64,000 bases of DNA from Lutibacter agarilyticus (GCF_900188235.1 NZ_FZNT01000005.1:1-64000); one strand, 5' to 3'. Shown: positions 1-10,608, counted from the first letter of the stretch. Program-made: numbers and translations. Notes: generated from the sequence alone by a model not told the origin.

Positions 1-56
1 ATAAAACTATTAATGAATTTGAAATAGAAATGTATAATCAAAATGTAGCGGCTTAA
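1..56 (+). CDS. C-terminal tail of an unidentified gene, cut by the window edge
   Basis: An open frame beginning at base 3 encodes a short tail (KTINEFEIEMYNQNVAA) and stops with TAA at 54-56. The charged, Asn-rich tail is reminiscent of an IS transposase C-terminus, but it is too short to assign. No start codon is visible in the window. Confidence 0.2.
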   Translation, partial: KTINEFEIEMYNQNVAA

Positions 57-633
57 GTCTCGCAATTAATTGTACAGTTTTTTGTTGTAGGTCCAGTGGA
101 CGATTAGTGCAATTTATGGTAAGTACAAGGGAGTTATTTATCCCCTCCGCCTTTGGAACCTCCCCTTAAAAGGTGAGGAGTTTTAATTTTAGTTAACCAA
201 AATACCCTTGTAATTATACTTTATGGAACAAAATGGAGCGTATTGTGAACACCTTATTACCTGCACGGATGTTTGTGGTTTGTTGTGTCTATTCTTATGG
301 AAACTTAGTAAAATTGGAATTATTATATAAACAGATTTCCATAATTTTTTATCAAAAATTTCGTAATGACGGCAAAAGCAAAAAGTAAATACCAATCCTT
401 AAAACCATTCCACAGCGAAAAAAGCCTTTAAATTTAGTTGGCTTTATTAAATATAAATTACTGGCTTTTAATAGTTTGATTTCACATGGGAACATTGATA
501 CTAGTGATATTGAAAAAAATAGTAAAAATAAAAAGACCTAAAATGATACTCCCTAATATTAGTGATATTGAGATAGAAAATTTTATATTAAAAACTATTT
601 TTAATGATAAAAAATACTGCTTATATCTAACTT
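57..633. other. Intergenic stretch with no supported gene
   Basis: About 580 bases between the left-edge tail and the end of the regulator gene. Two short open frames (189-395 on minus, 486-698 on plus) look like chance AT-rich frames with no recognisable domain, and the second runs into the regulator gene. I see no RNA gene or clear promoter here. Confidence 0.4.
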
Positions 634-3600
634 TTAATTATTTTTTGAATTGTTTTTTGATTTCATTTCAGTGGGTGAAACACCAAATTTTTCTTTAAAA
701 ATTTTTCCAAAATATTTTGGATTAGAAAACCCTACCATATAAGCAACTTCATCAACTCGTATGTTTTTATTTTCAATAAGAATTTGTTTAGCCCTTTTCA
801 TCCTCATTTCGTTTAATATTTCTTTACCTGATAGACCTGTTAAACTTTTTACTTTACGGTAAAAATTAGAGTGGCTCATACTAAGTTTTTCTTCTAAAGA
901 GGTTATGTTGAAATCGACATCGGGAATTCCTTCCTCTACAGCTTCCATTAAAGTTTTTAAGAACTCTTCATCAATTGAGTTAACAGTAACGGAGGAAGGT
1001 TCTAAAAAAGTATCTTTGTTCTGAAATACTTTTCTTAATTGCTCTCTAGAATGGAGTAGATTCTTTATACGCAAAACTAAATATTGCATTTCAAACGGTT
1101 TGGAAATATAGTCATCAGCGCCAGTTTCAATACCTTTATATTTTGATTGTTTGTCAGTTTTAGCAGTTAATAGAATAACAGGAATATGGCTGGTTTTAAT
1201 ATTCGTTTTAATATAATTACAATAGGTTATGCCATCCATGTTAGGCATCATAACATCACTTATTATTAAGTCTATGTCATGGTTTTTAGCTATTTTAATT
1301 CCTATTACTCCATCTTCTGCCTCCATGATGTTGTAATTGTTGATTAATTCAGATTTTATATACGATCTCATATCTGCGTTATCTTCTACTATTAATATGG
1401 TTTTGGCAGAATCATTGTGAGGTTGTGATTTTTCAATCAATACATCATCTTTTTCTTCTCTAAAAATGTCATCCTCACTAGATGTTATTTTTAAATTTGG
1501 TGATAACGAACTGGTTGTATCCGGAATATAAAAACAAATTGTTGTTCCATATTTTTCTTTACTTTCAGCTACTATATATCCATCATGAGCTTCAATTAGT
1601 TGATAGGTATGTGATAAGCCTATGCCATAGCCTTTTTCTTTTGTGGTGTTTTCTTGATAAAAACGTTCAAAAACCTTGGATAATCTTTCTTGTGAAATGC
1701 CCTTGCCTGAATCGCTTACTTCAACTTTAACAAATGATTCATACTTAGAGTTTCTAAGTAAAATATCATCCTGTTTATGTTCTTGTTTAATCAAAATGTT
1801 TATTTCACCTCGATCTGTGTATTTAACTGCGTTTGAAATTATGTTAAAATAAACTTTGGAAAGCATATCTGCATCAAAACCAATTATTAGTTTTTTAGAG
1901 GAACAATTCACATTATAAGTTAGACCTTTTTTATGAATAGCATAAGAGAAATGGGCTATTTCTTTTTTGGTAAAATGAACAATATCTCGTTCATGTAATT
2001 GCGCTACTAATTTTCCGCTTTCTGCACGTCTAACATCTAATAGCTGTTCTATTAAAAAATTAAGTCGTTTAACATTTCTTTTTATTAGTATCAATTTTCC
2101 TTTTGTGTCTTTATCAATATTTTTTTCTAGTAGAATATTTTCAAGAGGTCCTTTTATCAATGTTAAAGGTGTTCTGAGGTCATGTGATATATTGATAAAA
2201 AATTGTGTTCTTAGTTTGTTTAAAGATTGGATTTTTCGATTATGTTCTATATCCAATAGAAGTTTGTTTTTGGTAGTATAACGAATAATTGAATAGTAAG
2301 AGAAGTATACTAAAGTTAAGGCAATTACAATAAGGTATAATGCATAGGCATACCAAGTATATTGAAAAGGTGTTTTTATATTTATATATAATTCTCGAGG
2401 CTGTTTTTCCCAAATACCATCACCATTAGTAGACTTAACCTTAAATGTGAATTTACCATAATCTAAATTGGTGTAATTAGCATGTGTCTTAGAGTATTCT
2501 GTGTATTGCCAATTTTTATCAAAACCATCAAGCATAAATGCATATTTGATATTTTTTGCATTTGGATAAAGCATTGAAGAAAAATCAAACCCAATATTGT
2601 TTTGTTTTGGAAGCAATGTAATAGTATCTGATATAGTTATTCCTTTTTTTAAGGGAATATTTTTACCTACTTTTTGATTAGGATTTACACGAATATCATT
2701 TAAGAAAAAATCGGTAATTGTAGTTTGAGGTTGTCTTTCGCTTTTGGTTATTTTTTTTGGATAAAAGGTAGTTATGCCATTAATCCCTCCTATCATAATT
2801 TCACCCGTCTTCGATTTGCATACTGCATGTTCTGAAAACTCATTGCTTTGGAGACCATCTGTTTCAAAATAATTAATAAACTGGCCATTTATAGGGTTAA
2901 ACTTGGAAAGTCCATTATTAGTCCCTACCCATAAATAACCAGCGTTGTCTTCAACAATTGAGTTTATCATATTGTTTGGAAGGCCATCTTTTCGGGTATA
3001 GGTTTTGAATGAAACATCATTGGAGTTATGAGATTTAACCATTTTATTAAGACCTTCATAGGTGCCTACCCAAAAAGTTCCTTTGTCATCCTGTACTATG
3101 GATCTAATATAATTATTGCTTATTGAATTCTCTAATGATGGATTATTCTTGTGTTTTTTAACTTTTATCACTTCTTGTTTATTGTTCAGAGAAAGAATAT
3201 GTAAACCCCCACCTTCTGTGCCAACTAATAGCTCATTGTTTTTTTTATCTAAAAAAAGAACTCTACAATTTTGCGGAGAGTTGGAATTATATGTTTTTAA
3301 AGGATAGTTTTTATCAATAACTATTTTGTTGTTAACTATTTTTAGGCGAAATACACCACGAAAAGATGCGAGCCAATAATACCCCTCTTCTCCTTTTATT
3401 ATGTAAAAGGAGGCATTTGTTAGTGTGTGATTTAATATTTTGATTGTGTTTTTAGACTTCTTTTGAATTAAATACAAACCATCGTCACAACAGATGAAAT
3501 ATTTATCTTTCTCATAATGGGTAATGTAAAAAACAGTTTTGTTTTCTAGTCCTAGTTTAGTTATTTTATTTGAATATCTATTAATTTGGTATAAGCCATT

Positions 3601-4767
3601 GCTATGTGTGCCTGCCCAGATGTTATCGTTATTATCAATATTTATAGCACGTATAAAACTAGAACCATTATCTGTTGCTGTATTAATTTTTATGTGATTA
3701 AATTTTTTTTGATCTGAATCAAAACAGTTAATGCCTGCTCCAATAGTTCCAACCCACAATAAATCATCTTTAGTTACATATAAAGTTCTAATTAAGTTAG
3801 AATTTAAGCTCGATGGGTCATAAGGATTATGTTGAATATGTTCAAATTGGATTTTTGACTTGTTTAGCTGTTCGCATGTGATAAAATTTACACCTTTATC
3901 CAGGGTGCCGAACCATAAGTTTCCTTTATTATCTATGGATATTTCGGAACATTTTAGTGAAGAAGGACCATTATTGGAAGATGTTGGTTGAAAAACATCC
4001 ATTTTTTCTGTAGTTAAGTTGTATCTTATAAGCCCATTTCTACTACATGAAATCCATAAGTTATTAGAATTGTCTTCAACTAAGTCAAAAAAGTTGTAGG
4101 TTGAACCTTGAATGACTGTATCAATTATAATTGCTTTATTATTATGAGGTTCAACAACTATTTGATTTACTATAGAGCTAGATTGCATCCAGAAACCTCC
4201 TTGCTTACATTCTTTTAAATTAATAATTGAGATATTTGAATCTTGATCATCGGAATCAATTATAATTAGTTGTGGAGCGAGATCTTCAGATTGATTATAT
4301 TTTTTTTTAAGTTTAATTCTAAATAAACCATTTCCTGTTCCAAGAAATAAGTGATTTTCATAAATTAGAAGACTGTGGATGTTTAATTTTTGAGTGGTAG
4401 AAGAACTAGGAATAACCTGAAGTATAGATTCTGTACCTGGATCGTACATATTTAATCCATCATCAGTACCAATCCATATTCTTCCAAATTTATCTTCTGA
4501 AAGGCTATGAACGGTATTATTGCTTAATGAATTTGGGTTGTTTTTTTCTGTATTGAATATTTTTATACTATACCCATCAAACCGGTTAAGTCCATCAACT
4601 GTTCCAAACCACATAAACCCCCTGCTATCTTCTAAAAAGCAATAAACTTCGCTTTGAGAAAGTCCATGTTTTGATGTGATATGATGAAATCTTTTATTCT
4701 GTGAATAAAGACTAGTACTTTCTAAAAGTAATAAAAGAAAGAAGATTGATTTTATAATTTTAAGCAT
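634..4767 (-). CDS. Hybrid two-component system sensor/regulator (HTCS) of the PUL
   Basis: A 1377-residue one-protein two-component system that senses an oligosaccharide in the periplasm and activates PUL transcription. A signal peptide (residues 1-22, ending LYSQ) is followed by a long series of beta-propeller (Reg_prop) repeats such as WFGTVDGLNRFDG. Then come a Y_Y_Y domain (about 735-795) and one membrane helix (about 802-826). The kinase has its phospho-acceptor His862 in ISHDLRTPL, with the ATPase boxes NAVKYT, GKGIS and GYGIGLS. A receiver follows with Asp1171 in ISDVMMPNMDG, and a C-terminal AraC-type HTH covers about 1270-1370. The gene is divergent from susC, the usual arrangement for a PUL regulator. 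All catalytic residues are present and the length is normal for the family. The ligand is unknown. Confidence 0.95.
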   Translation of the reverse strand: MLKIIKSIFFLLLLLESTSLYSQNKRFHHITSKHGLSQSEVYCFLEDSRGFMWFGTVDGLNRFDGYSIKIFNTEKNNPNSLSNNTVHSLSEDKFGRIWIGTDDGLNMYDPGTESILQVIPSSSTTQKLNIHSLLIYENHLFLGTGNGLFRIKLKKKYNQSEDLAPQLIIIDSDDQDSNISIINLKECKQGGFWMQSSSIVNQIVVEPHNNKAIIIDTVIQGSTYNFFDLVEDNSNNLWISCSRNGLIRYNLTTEKMDVFQPTSSNNGPSSLKCSEISIDNKGNLWFGTLDKGVNFITCEQLNKSKIQFEHIQHNPYDPSSLNSNLIRTLYVTKDDLLWVGTIGAGINCFDSDQKKFNHIKINTATDNGSSFIRAINIDNNDNIWAGTHSNGLYQINRYSNKITKLGLENKTVFYITHYEKDKYFICCDDGLYLIQKKSKNTIKILNHTLTNASFYIIKGEEGYYWLASFRGVFRLKIVNNKIVIDKNYPLKTYNSNSPQNCRVLFLDKKNNELLVGTEGGGLHILSLNNKQEVIKVKKHKNNPSLENSISNNYIRSIVQDDKGTFWVGTYEGLNKMVKSHNSNDVSFKTYTRKDGLPNNMINSIVEDNAGYLWVGTNNGLSKFNPINGQFINYFETDGLQSNEFSEHAVCKSKTGEIMIGGINGITTFYPKKITKSERQPQTTITDFFLNDIRVNPNQKVGKNIPLKKGITISDTITLLPKQNNIGFDFSSMLYPNAKNIKYAFMLDGFDKNWQYTEYSKTHANYTNLDYGKFTFKVKSTNGDGIWEKQPRELYINIKTPFQYTWYAYALYLIVIALTLVYFSYYSIIRYTTKNKLLLDIEHNRKIQSLNKLRTQFFINISHDLRTPLTLIKGPLENILLEKNIDKDTKGKLILIKRNVKRLNFLIEQLLDVRRAESGKLVAQLHERDIVHFTKKEIAHFSYAIHKKGLTYNVNCSSKKLIIGFDADMLSKVYFNIISNAVKYTDRGEINILIKQEHKQDDILLRNSKYESFVKVEVSDSGKGISQERLSKVFERFYQENTTKEKGYGIGLSHTYQLIEAHDGYIVAESKEKYGTTICFYIPDTTSSLSPNLKITSSEDDIFREEKDDVLIEKSQPHNDSAKTILIVEDNADMRSYIKSELINNYNIMEAEDGVIGIKIAKNHDIDLIISDVMMPNMDGITYCNYIKTNIKTSHIPVILLTAKTDKQSKYKGIETGADDYISKPFEMQYLVLRIKNLLHSREQLRKVFQNKDTFLEPSSVTVNSIDEEFLKTLMEAVEEGIPDVDFNITSLEEKLSMSHSNFYRKVKSLTGLSGKEILNEMRMKRAKQILIENKNIRVDEVAYMVGFSNPKYFGKIFKEKFGVSPTEMKSKNNSKNN

Positions 4768-5032
4768 GAAAACAATAATACAAAATAATTATACTCTATA
4801 AACTTGAATTTATTCTAATTTTGAATGAAGCACAATAATTACCCAAAAAAAGACCAATTTTCACCTAATAAAGAACGAATATGTATTACACTATGGGATT
4901 TTTTAGATCACTTGTACGCTGTTAAAATGTGTTAATTTGTAAATAGTAATTTTTGTTTAATTCAAATATGAAAATATTGCAGGATATATTCGTTCTGCAA
5001 CTATTAAATTCAAACTAATTAATTTATTTTTT
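4768..5032. promoter_or_regulatory. Divergent HTCS/susC control region with an 11-bp inverted repeat
   Basis: This 265-base gap must hold the promoters for the regulator (leftward) and the SusC operon (rightward). It contains AGAACGAATAT at 4872-4882 and its exact reverse complement ATATTCGTTCT at 4986-4996, about 36 bp before the susC start codon. The wide spacing argues against a terminator and fits paired binding sites. No convincing Bacteroidota -7 box could be fixed. Confidence 0.45.
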
Positions 5033-8000
5033 ATGAAAAACCAACTAAAATCAAAAAGACATTTGTTAATGTTTTTATTAAGTTGCTTTCTACCCTTTGT
5101 CACTTTTGCTCAAGAACTTGAGGTATCGGGGATGGTAGTTAGCATTCAAGACGGGCTACCTTTACCCGGTGTTACAATACTTATTAAAGGAGAAAATTCT
5201 GGGACTACATCAGATTTTGATGGTAATTACTCAATTAGAGTAAGCAGTACGGATGCTGAACTTATTTTTAGTTATATAGGGTATGCCGACCAAAACATTA
5301 CCGTTAATGGTAGGCAGAATATTAATGTATCATTAAAACAAGCAACTACAGATCTAGATGAAGTTATAGTAGTAGGATACGGAACCGCCAGAAGGGGGGA
5401 TGTAACAGGTGCAGTAGCTTCTGTGAAAGGATCCAGCATTGAAAAAGGCAGACCACTCTCCGTTCAAAGTGCCTTGGCAGGTCGTGTTGCAGGGGTTCAA
5501 ATATCTCAAACAGACAACTCTCCAGGAGCAGGTATGAGAATTTTAATAAGAGGTGGTTCTACTCTAACAGGTGGGAATCAACCTTTATATGTAATTGATA
5601 ATTTTCCTATCATCCCTGATGATAGCGATCCTTCTCAAAATCCATTAGCCGATCTAAATCCTAATGATATAGAGTCTATTGAAGTATTAAAAGATGCTTC
5701 TGCTACAGCTGTTTATGGGGCATTAGGTGCTAACGGGGTGATTCTTATAACTACCAAGCTAGGAAAAACAGGAAAACCACAAATTAATTTTCAATACAAT
5801 AGTGGAGTTTCTGTTATGACTAATACACCAAACATATTAAATGACCAGGAATATTTGAATTGGCAGATAGAACGAGGCCCACAATTAAACTTCCTTAATA
5901 GCGGGAATCAAACAAAAGAACAACAATGGATAGACATAAAAAATTCTGGTCAACGAGGAAGCGTTTGGATAGATAGAATTACAAGACCTGCCTTGACAAA
6001 TCAAGCGGACATAAGCTTTAGTGGTGGTTCTGACGGTATGAAATACAGATTATCAGCAGGATATTTAGGGCAAGAAGGTGTTATTAAAAACTCTGATCTT
6101 AATCGTACTAACTTAAGCGCCAATATCCAACAAAAAATAGGGAAAAATATAAAAATTGGTTCTAACATAACTTATTCGTTAAAAAAAACAAAAGGATTAG
6201 TTACTGTTTGGGATCAAAACTCACTGCTAAAAACAGTCTTCCAATTAAACCCTTTTATGCCTGATGATTTTGAAATTAGTGAATTCCCTGTGGACGATCC
6301 AACCTTTATTTTTAATTCAGAAAATGTGCTAACATTTATAGATGAAGTCCAAAATTTTTCTGAAACAGAAAGAACTTTAGGTAATTTATTTTTCGAATAC
6401 AAGCTTACTGATAATTTAAGATGGTGGACAAGTTATGGTATAAATAGATTTAGGAATTCAGATTCACAATTTTACCCTACTACAGTTAGAAGAGGTCAAG
6501 ACCCTAATGGTTTTGCCAAATTCAGAACGCGTAATACTGAGAATACTAATTTTCAAACACGTTTAAACTACAATAAAAGTGTAAATAAACACAGTTTTAA
6601 TGCTACTGCTGTATTTGAAGCAAGAACACAAAACGTAAACTTACAAACTTTTGGTGCATCAAATTTTGAGGAACAGTCACTAGGACTTTTCGATTTATCA
6701 TCGGCATCACAAGCAGATTTTCCAGTAAATTTATCAGAAGAAACAACTGCAGCATCATACTTAGCAAGGTTAGGCTATTCCTATGCAAATAAATATTTGT
6801 TAACGGCTTCTTTTAGAGGAGATGCCGATTCACGCTTTGGATCTAATAATAAGTGGGGGTATTTTCCTTCTATAGCCTTAGGCTGGATTGCTTCGGAAGA
6901 AAAATTTATGAAAGATTCAAATACTTTCGATTTATTTAAGTTGAGAATATCTTATGGTGAAACAGGAAATAGTCAAATTCCAACCTACCAGTCTTTGGCT
7001 AGATTAAATACTCAAAGATATATTTTTGATGATGCTTTGGCGGTAGGGCAAGTACCAGGAAGTATAGCTAACCCAGATTTACAATGGGAAATTACTACAC
7101 AATATAATGTAGGTCTAGATTTAGCATTTTTAAATAATCGGATTTCAGTAACAGCAGATGCCTATTATAAAGAAACGAATGATTTATTATTAGATGTGCA
7201 ATTACCATTAACTTCCGGGTTTCAAACTGCCGTTAAGAATGTAGGTTCTATAAGTAGTAAAGGTTTTGAATTGGCTCTAAACACCGTTAATATTGAGACT
7301 GAGGATTTTAGATGGAATACTGCTTTTACTTTCTCAACCAATAAAACCAAAGTTTTAGATTTAGGAGAAAGAGAAGAAATGTATTTCTCTAGAGTATTTA
7401 ATTACAATTTTAGAGATGAAATTTTGCTGCGTGTTGGGGAAGAAGTTGGTACGTTTGTTGGGTATATTGAGGACCAAGTTCTTAATAGTCAGACCGAAAT
7501 TGCTAACAGTCCCGATTCACAACTTTTAGAGAATATCCCTGGTCAGGTAAAATTTAAAGATGTAAACGGTGATGGAGTTATCGATAGTAACGATAGAGTT
7601 ATTATTGGAAATACCCAACCAGATTTTATTGGTGGTTTTAACAGTGAAATTAACTATAAAAACTTTGACTTTAGCTTCTTTTTGAGATGGAGCTATGGTA
7701 ATGATGTCATCAATGCAAATACACTATTTTTAGATAGAGTAGGCAATGGAAACTGGAATACATTAGCAGGTTTCGCTGACAATGCCTTTTCGCCTCTTAA
7801 CCCAAATGGAACTGTACACGGTCAAGTCCCAGATACTTATTCTAACTTTATGAAGAGTAATTTAATTGAAGATGGTTCATACTTAAAGTGCGATTATATT
7901 ACTTTAGGATATACTTTACCATCAAATATATGGCCTAAATCTTACATAAAATCAATGAGATTATTTGCAAGAGTCAATAATCCATTTATGATAACAAGAT

Positions 8001-8125
8001 ACGGTTGGTTCGATCCAGAAGTTAGTTCTGGTTTTGGAACAGTTGCAAAAGTAGGACCTGGTGTAGATTTTGCTTCATATCCAAGATCGGTAACTTTTAC
8101 AATAGGAGCATCAATAAATCTATAA
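5033..8125 (+). CDS. SusC-family TonB-dependent outer-membrane oligosaccharide importer
   Basis: A 1030-residue TonB-linked transporter that moves glycan oligosaccharides across the outer membrane using energy from the TonB/ExbBD system. A signal peptide (about 1-26, ending FAQ) is followed by a carboxypeptidase-D regulatory-like domain (about 30-105). Next are a TonB box, DEVIVVGYG (109-117), the plug domain with GRVAGVQI and the SusC signature RGGSTLTGGNQPLYVID, and the 22-strand barrel. It is followed after 25 bases by susD, its lid partner. It is the first gene of the operon read from the divergent HTCS promoter. The length is typical and no defect is visible. Confidence 0.96.
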   Translation: MKNQLKSKRHLLMFLLSCFLPFVTFAQELEVSGMVVSIQDGLPLPGVTILIKGENSGTTSDFDGNYSIRVSSTDAELIFSYIGYADQNITVNGRQNINVSLKQATTDLDEVIVVGYGTARRGDVTGAVASVKGSSIEKGRPLSVQSALAGRVAGVQISQTDNSPGAGMRILIRGGSTLTGGNQPLYVIDNFPIIPDDSDPSQNPLADLNPNDIESIEVLKDASATAVYGALGANGVILITTKLGKTGKPQINFQYNSGVSVMTNTPNILNDQEYLNWQIERGPQLNFLNSGNQTKEQQWIDIKNSGQRGSVWIDRITRPALTNQADISFSGGSDGMKYRLSAGYLGQEGVIKNSDLNRTNLSANIQQKIGKNIKIGSNITYSLKKTKGLVTVWDQNSLLKTVFQLNPFMPDDFEISEFPVDDPTFIFNSENVLTFIDEVQNFSETERTLGNLFFEYKLTDNLRWWTSYGINRFRNSDSQFYPTTVRRGQDPNGFAKFRTRNTENTNFQTRLNYNKSVNKHSFNATAVFEARTQNVNLQTFGASNFEEQSLGLFDLSSASQADFPVNLSEETTAASYLARLGYSYANKYLLTASFRGDADSRFGSNNKWGYFPSIALGWIASEEKFMKDSNTFDLFKLRISYGETGNSQIPTYQSLARLNTQRYIFDDALAVGQVPGSIANPDLQWEITTQYNVGLDLAFLNNRISVTADAYYKETNDLLLDVQLPLTSGFQTAVKNVGSISSKGFELALNTVNIETEDFRWNTAFTFSTNKTKVLDLGEREEMYFSRVFNYNFRDEILLRVGEEVGTFVGYIEDQVLNSQTEIANSPDSQLLENIPGQVKFKDVNGDGVIDSNDRVIIGNTQPDFIGGFNSEINYKNFDFSFFLRWSYGNDVINANTLFLDRVGNGNWNTLAGFADNAFSPLNPNGTVHGQVPDTYSNFMKSNLIEDGSYLKCDYITLGYTLPSNIWPKSYIKSMRLFARVNNPFMITRYGWFDPEVSSGFGTVAKVGPGVDFASYPRSVTFTIGASINL

Positions 8126-8150
8126 TATTAAATTATAAAAAAGTTAAACC

Positions 8151-9752
8151 ATGATAAATATAAAAAATTATCTGTTAATCCTAGTTACTTTAATATTCTT
8201 CGCTAGTTGCCAAGATTTTTTAGAGGAAGAGCCAGCATCTCAGTTATCTCCTGAGAATTATTATAAAACAGCAAATCAAGCGGAATCAGCTGTAGTAGGT
8301 GCATATAACGCTTTGCAGCGAAATGGTGTTTTTGGACCACTTCAATATTTTATGACAACAGATCTTGTTAGAACTGCAAGCTGGAATACTGCAGGAGGTA
8401 TTGGTACATATACCTTTTCAGCTGATAACGTTCAAGTAGTTTTACCTTTATGGAAAGATCATTTTCAGGGTATTAATGAAGTTAATGCAGCCATAACGCA
8501 TGTTCCCAATGTAGATATGGACGTAGACAGAAGAAATGAATTAGTCGCTGAAGCCCGGTTTTTAAGAGCTTTGATGTATTTTAATTTAGTTCGTTATTTC
8601 GGTGATGTTCCATATTTTGAAACTGAAACGAACTCTCTTGAAAATTTAGAAGTACCAAGAGATCCTGCTTCAATGGTTTATGAGAAAATTATTGCCGATT
8701 TAGAATTTGCCATAGATCATCTTGATACTAAAGCAGAAATAACCCAAGTAGGGAGAGCTACAGCTGGTGCAGCTAAAACTGCACTTGCTAAGGTTTATCT
8801 TACAAGGGGAAGTATGATGGAACGTGATGGTAACGGTGATAGCTCTGCAGACTTTCAAATGGCAGCTACACTTTCCAGAGAGGTCATTTCTAGTAGTGAA
8901 TACACACTTTTGCCTTATTATCCAGATATTTTTATTATTGAAAATCAAAATAATGATGAAATCATTTTTGATGTGCAATATAAAAGTGGCGGTATCGATG
9001 AAGGAAGCTGGATTGGAGCACAAATGGGACTTCAAGGAAACCCACAATTAGGTGGAAGCTGGGGAAATATTCACGCCACAACCTATTTTCATACTATGTA
9101 TGAAGATACGGATATGGTTAGGCAAGAATGGACAACCCCTCATGTAACAGTTCTTGGTAACGGGACTTTGCGTTTAGACCTACCCTGGTGGCAAGTTTGG
9201 AAAATAGGAAAATTTAGACGTTATCCGGTCCGAAAGTCTGATTATCAGTTCAGGGATGCAGATACCAACTGGCCTGTATTTAGATATGCAGAGGTTTTAC
9301 TGATTTATGCTGAGGCACTAAATGAAGTAAATAATGGTCCTAATGCAGAAGTTTTTGATGCCCTAAATCAACTTAGAGCACGGGCAAGAAATGTGAATGG
9401 AGATGGTACTCGAGATTTTTTACATGCAGATATTTTACCAAGAAATTTGACATATGATTCAAGTATTTTACCAGATATTTCTTCTACAGATTATCCAGAT
9501 TATGCATCTATGAAAGAATACATTATGTTCGAAAGAGCTCGTGAGTTAGGTGGGGAAGCGAAACGTTGGTTCGATTTAACTCGTTGGGGGAATTTAGTAG
9601 ATAGAATCCAAGCTCCACTGAATATATCTCCTGCAGAAGGAGGTGGATGGAATATAACAGCAAATAATGTAGGTGAGCATCACAATTTATTACCTATTCC
9701 TAACACCGAAATGCAATCAAATCCTAATTTGGTCCAAAATCCTGGATACTAA
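8151..9752 (+). CDS. SusD/RagB-family surface glycan-binding lipoprotein
   Basis: A 533-residue lipoprotein that sits as a lid on SusC and captures oligosaccharides at the cell surface. The lipobox ends at Cys20 (FFASCQDF). The following acidic residues (DFLEEEP) fit the export signal of surface lipoproteins in this phylum. The N-terminal TPR-like SusD region has LRALMYFNLVRYFGDVPY. The C-terminal part has the usual EALNEVNN..LNQLRARARN and FERARELGGEAKRWFDLTRW segments. It pairs with the preceding susC. The ligand is not predictable from sequence. Confidence 0.95.
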   Translation: MINIKNYLLILVTLIFFASCQDFLEEEPASQLSPENYYKTANQAESAVVGAYNALQRNGVFGPLQYFMTTDLVRTASWNTAGGIGTYTFSADNVQVVLPLWKDHFQGINEVNAAITHVPNVDMDVDRRNELVAEARFLRALMYFNLVRYFGDVPYFETETNSLENLEVPRDPASMVYEKIIADLEFAIDHLDTKAEITQVGRATAGAAKTALAKVYLTRGSMMERDGNGDSSADFQMAATLSREVISSSEYTLLPYYPDIFIIENQNNDEIIFDVQYKSGGIDEGSWIGAQMGLQGNPQLGGSWGNIHATTYFHTMYEDTDMVRQEWTTPHVTVLGNGTLRLDLPWWQVWKIGKFRRYPVRKSDYQFRDADTNWPVFRYAEVLLIYAEALNEVNNGPNAEVFDALNQLRARARNVNGDGTRDFLHADILPRNLTYDSSILPDISSTDYPDYASMKEYIMFERARELGGEAKRWFDLTRWGNLVDRIQAPLNISPAEGGGWNITANNVGEHHNLLPIPNTEMQSNPNLVQNPGY

Positions 9753-9768
9753 TTTTATTAATCAAATA

Positions 9769-10512
9769 ATGAATAGAATAATGAGAAATTATATAAAGTC
9801 TTTTTTAATATATTCTGTAGCTCTTGCTTTCCTAAGTTGTAGCACAGATGCACCCGAACCGGAAGTTAGTTTCAACGTTGACAATGCCAATCCACAGGTT
9901 GGTGAAGCCATTACATTTAACATATCCGGAGGAGCTGACACCTATGTTTTTTACACAGGTGATACTTCGCATGATTTTGCCAATAGCCATTTAGTACTTA
10001 CAGAAGGAATAGACGTAGACAAAGAATTTGTTGTCTTGGCTACTGATAGTTTACCGAAAATTAAAGATTTTCTTCAGCCTTATATTGATAGCCATAATGA
10101 AAATGCAGGCGAAAATGACCAATTAGATTTAGATGTGATAATAACAAATATAGCTACACAAGTAGGTCTAGAATATACAAATAAGCTGACAGCAGCTTAT
10201 ATAATTTGGGAGTATATGACTCAATTACAAGGTCAAGTTACTAAAGATATTGTCGATATGTTTTATGAAGATAAAAGCACATTGTTAGCTCCTGAGGGAG
10301 GTTTTTCTACTGGATTTGCAATTAATAGATATGAAAAAACATTTGAATATACCTATACCACTCCAGGAATGTATGTGGTTACCTTAATAGCCTCCAATCT
10401 TAGTAATAAACAATATTCAGGTTCTGGATATCAAGATGATAGGACTTCATCGGGTGATGAGTATGATATAAATCGTACAATTAGAGAATTAATTATTACC
10501 GTTCAACCCTAA
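9769..10512 (+). CDS. PKD/DUF5017-like PUL surface lipoprotein (probable glycan-binding protein)
   Basis: About 247 residues, third gene of the SusC operon. The open frame extends back into susD, but the lipoprotein signal begins at the ATG at 9769 (MNRIMRNYIK, lipobox Cys24); the ATG at 9781 is an alternative. The mature part opens with a PKD-like strand pattern (VGEAITFNISGGADTYVFYTGD). It ends with a second such pattern (YTTPGMYVVTLIASN). SusE/SusF-position lipoproteins of this type bind glycan at the surface, so that role is inferred from position and fold pattern. No catalytic motif is seen. A strong terminator follows. Confidence 0.7.
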   Translation: MNRIMRNYIKSFLIYSVALAFLSCSTDAPEPEVSFNVDNANPQVGEAITFNISGGADTYVFYTGDTSHDFANSHLVLTEGIDVDKEFVVLATDSLPKIKDFLQPYIDSHNENAGENDQLDLDVIITNIATQVGLEYTNKLTAAYIIWEYMTQLQGQVTKDIVDMFYEDKSTLLAPEGGFSTGFAINRYEKTFEYTYTTPGMYVVTLIASNLSNKQYSGSGYQDDRTSSGDEYDINRTIRELIITVQP

Positions 10513-10553
10513 TTAGGAGACTTAATTTATTAGTAATTAGTTTAATTTTATTT

Positions 10554-10596
10554 AACTCCCTGTTGGTGTATTTGCCTAAGGGCAGGGAGTTTTTGT
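10554..10596 (+). terminator. Rho-independent terminator after the SusCD-lipoprotein genes
   Basis: A perfect 9-bp stem (AACTCCCTG at 10554-10562 with CAGGGAGTT at 10583-10591), a 20-base loop, then a T-rich tail. It lies just 5' of the GH31 gene. It probably attenuates transcription so that binding and transport proteins are made in excess over the enzymes. Confidence 0.75.
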
Positions 10597-10608
10597 ATTT
10601 ATTTTAAC

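Noticed and set aside
189-395. 68-codon minus-strand ORF near the left edge
   Set aside because: No recognisable domain, low-complexity composition and no clear ribosome site; probably chance.
486-698. 70-codon plus-strand ORF overlapping the regulator's end
   Set aside because: Overlaps the HTCS C-terminus on the other strand and is rich in Ile/Lys/Phe as expected by chance.
8700-9047. 115-codon minus-strand ORF inside susD
   Set aside because: Antisense shadow of the SusD gene.
9673-9768. Longer start for the PKD-like lipoprotein
   Set aside because: Would overlap susD and bury the lipoprotein signal; the ATG at 9769 begins on it.
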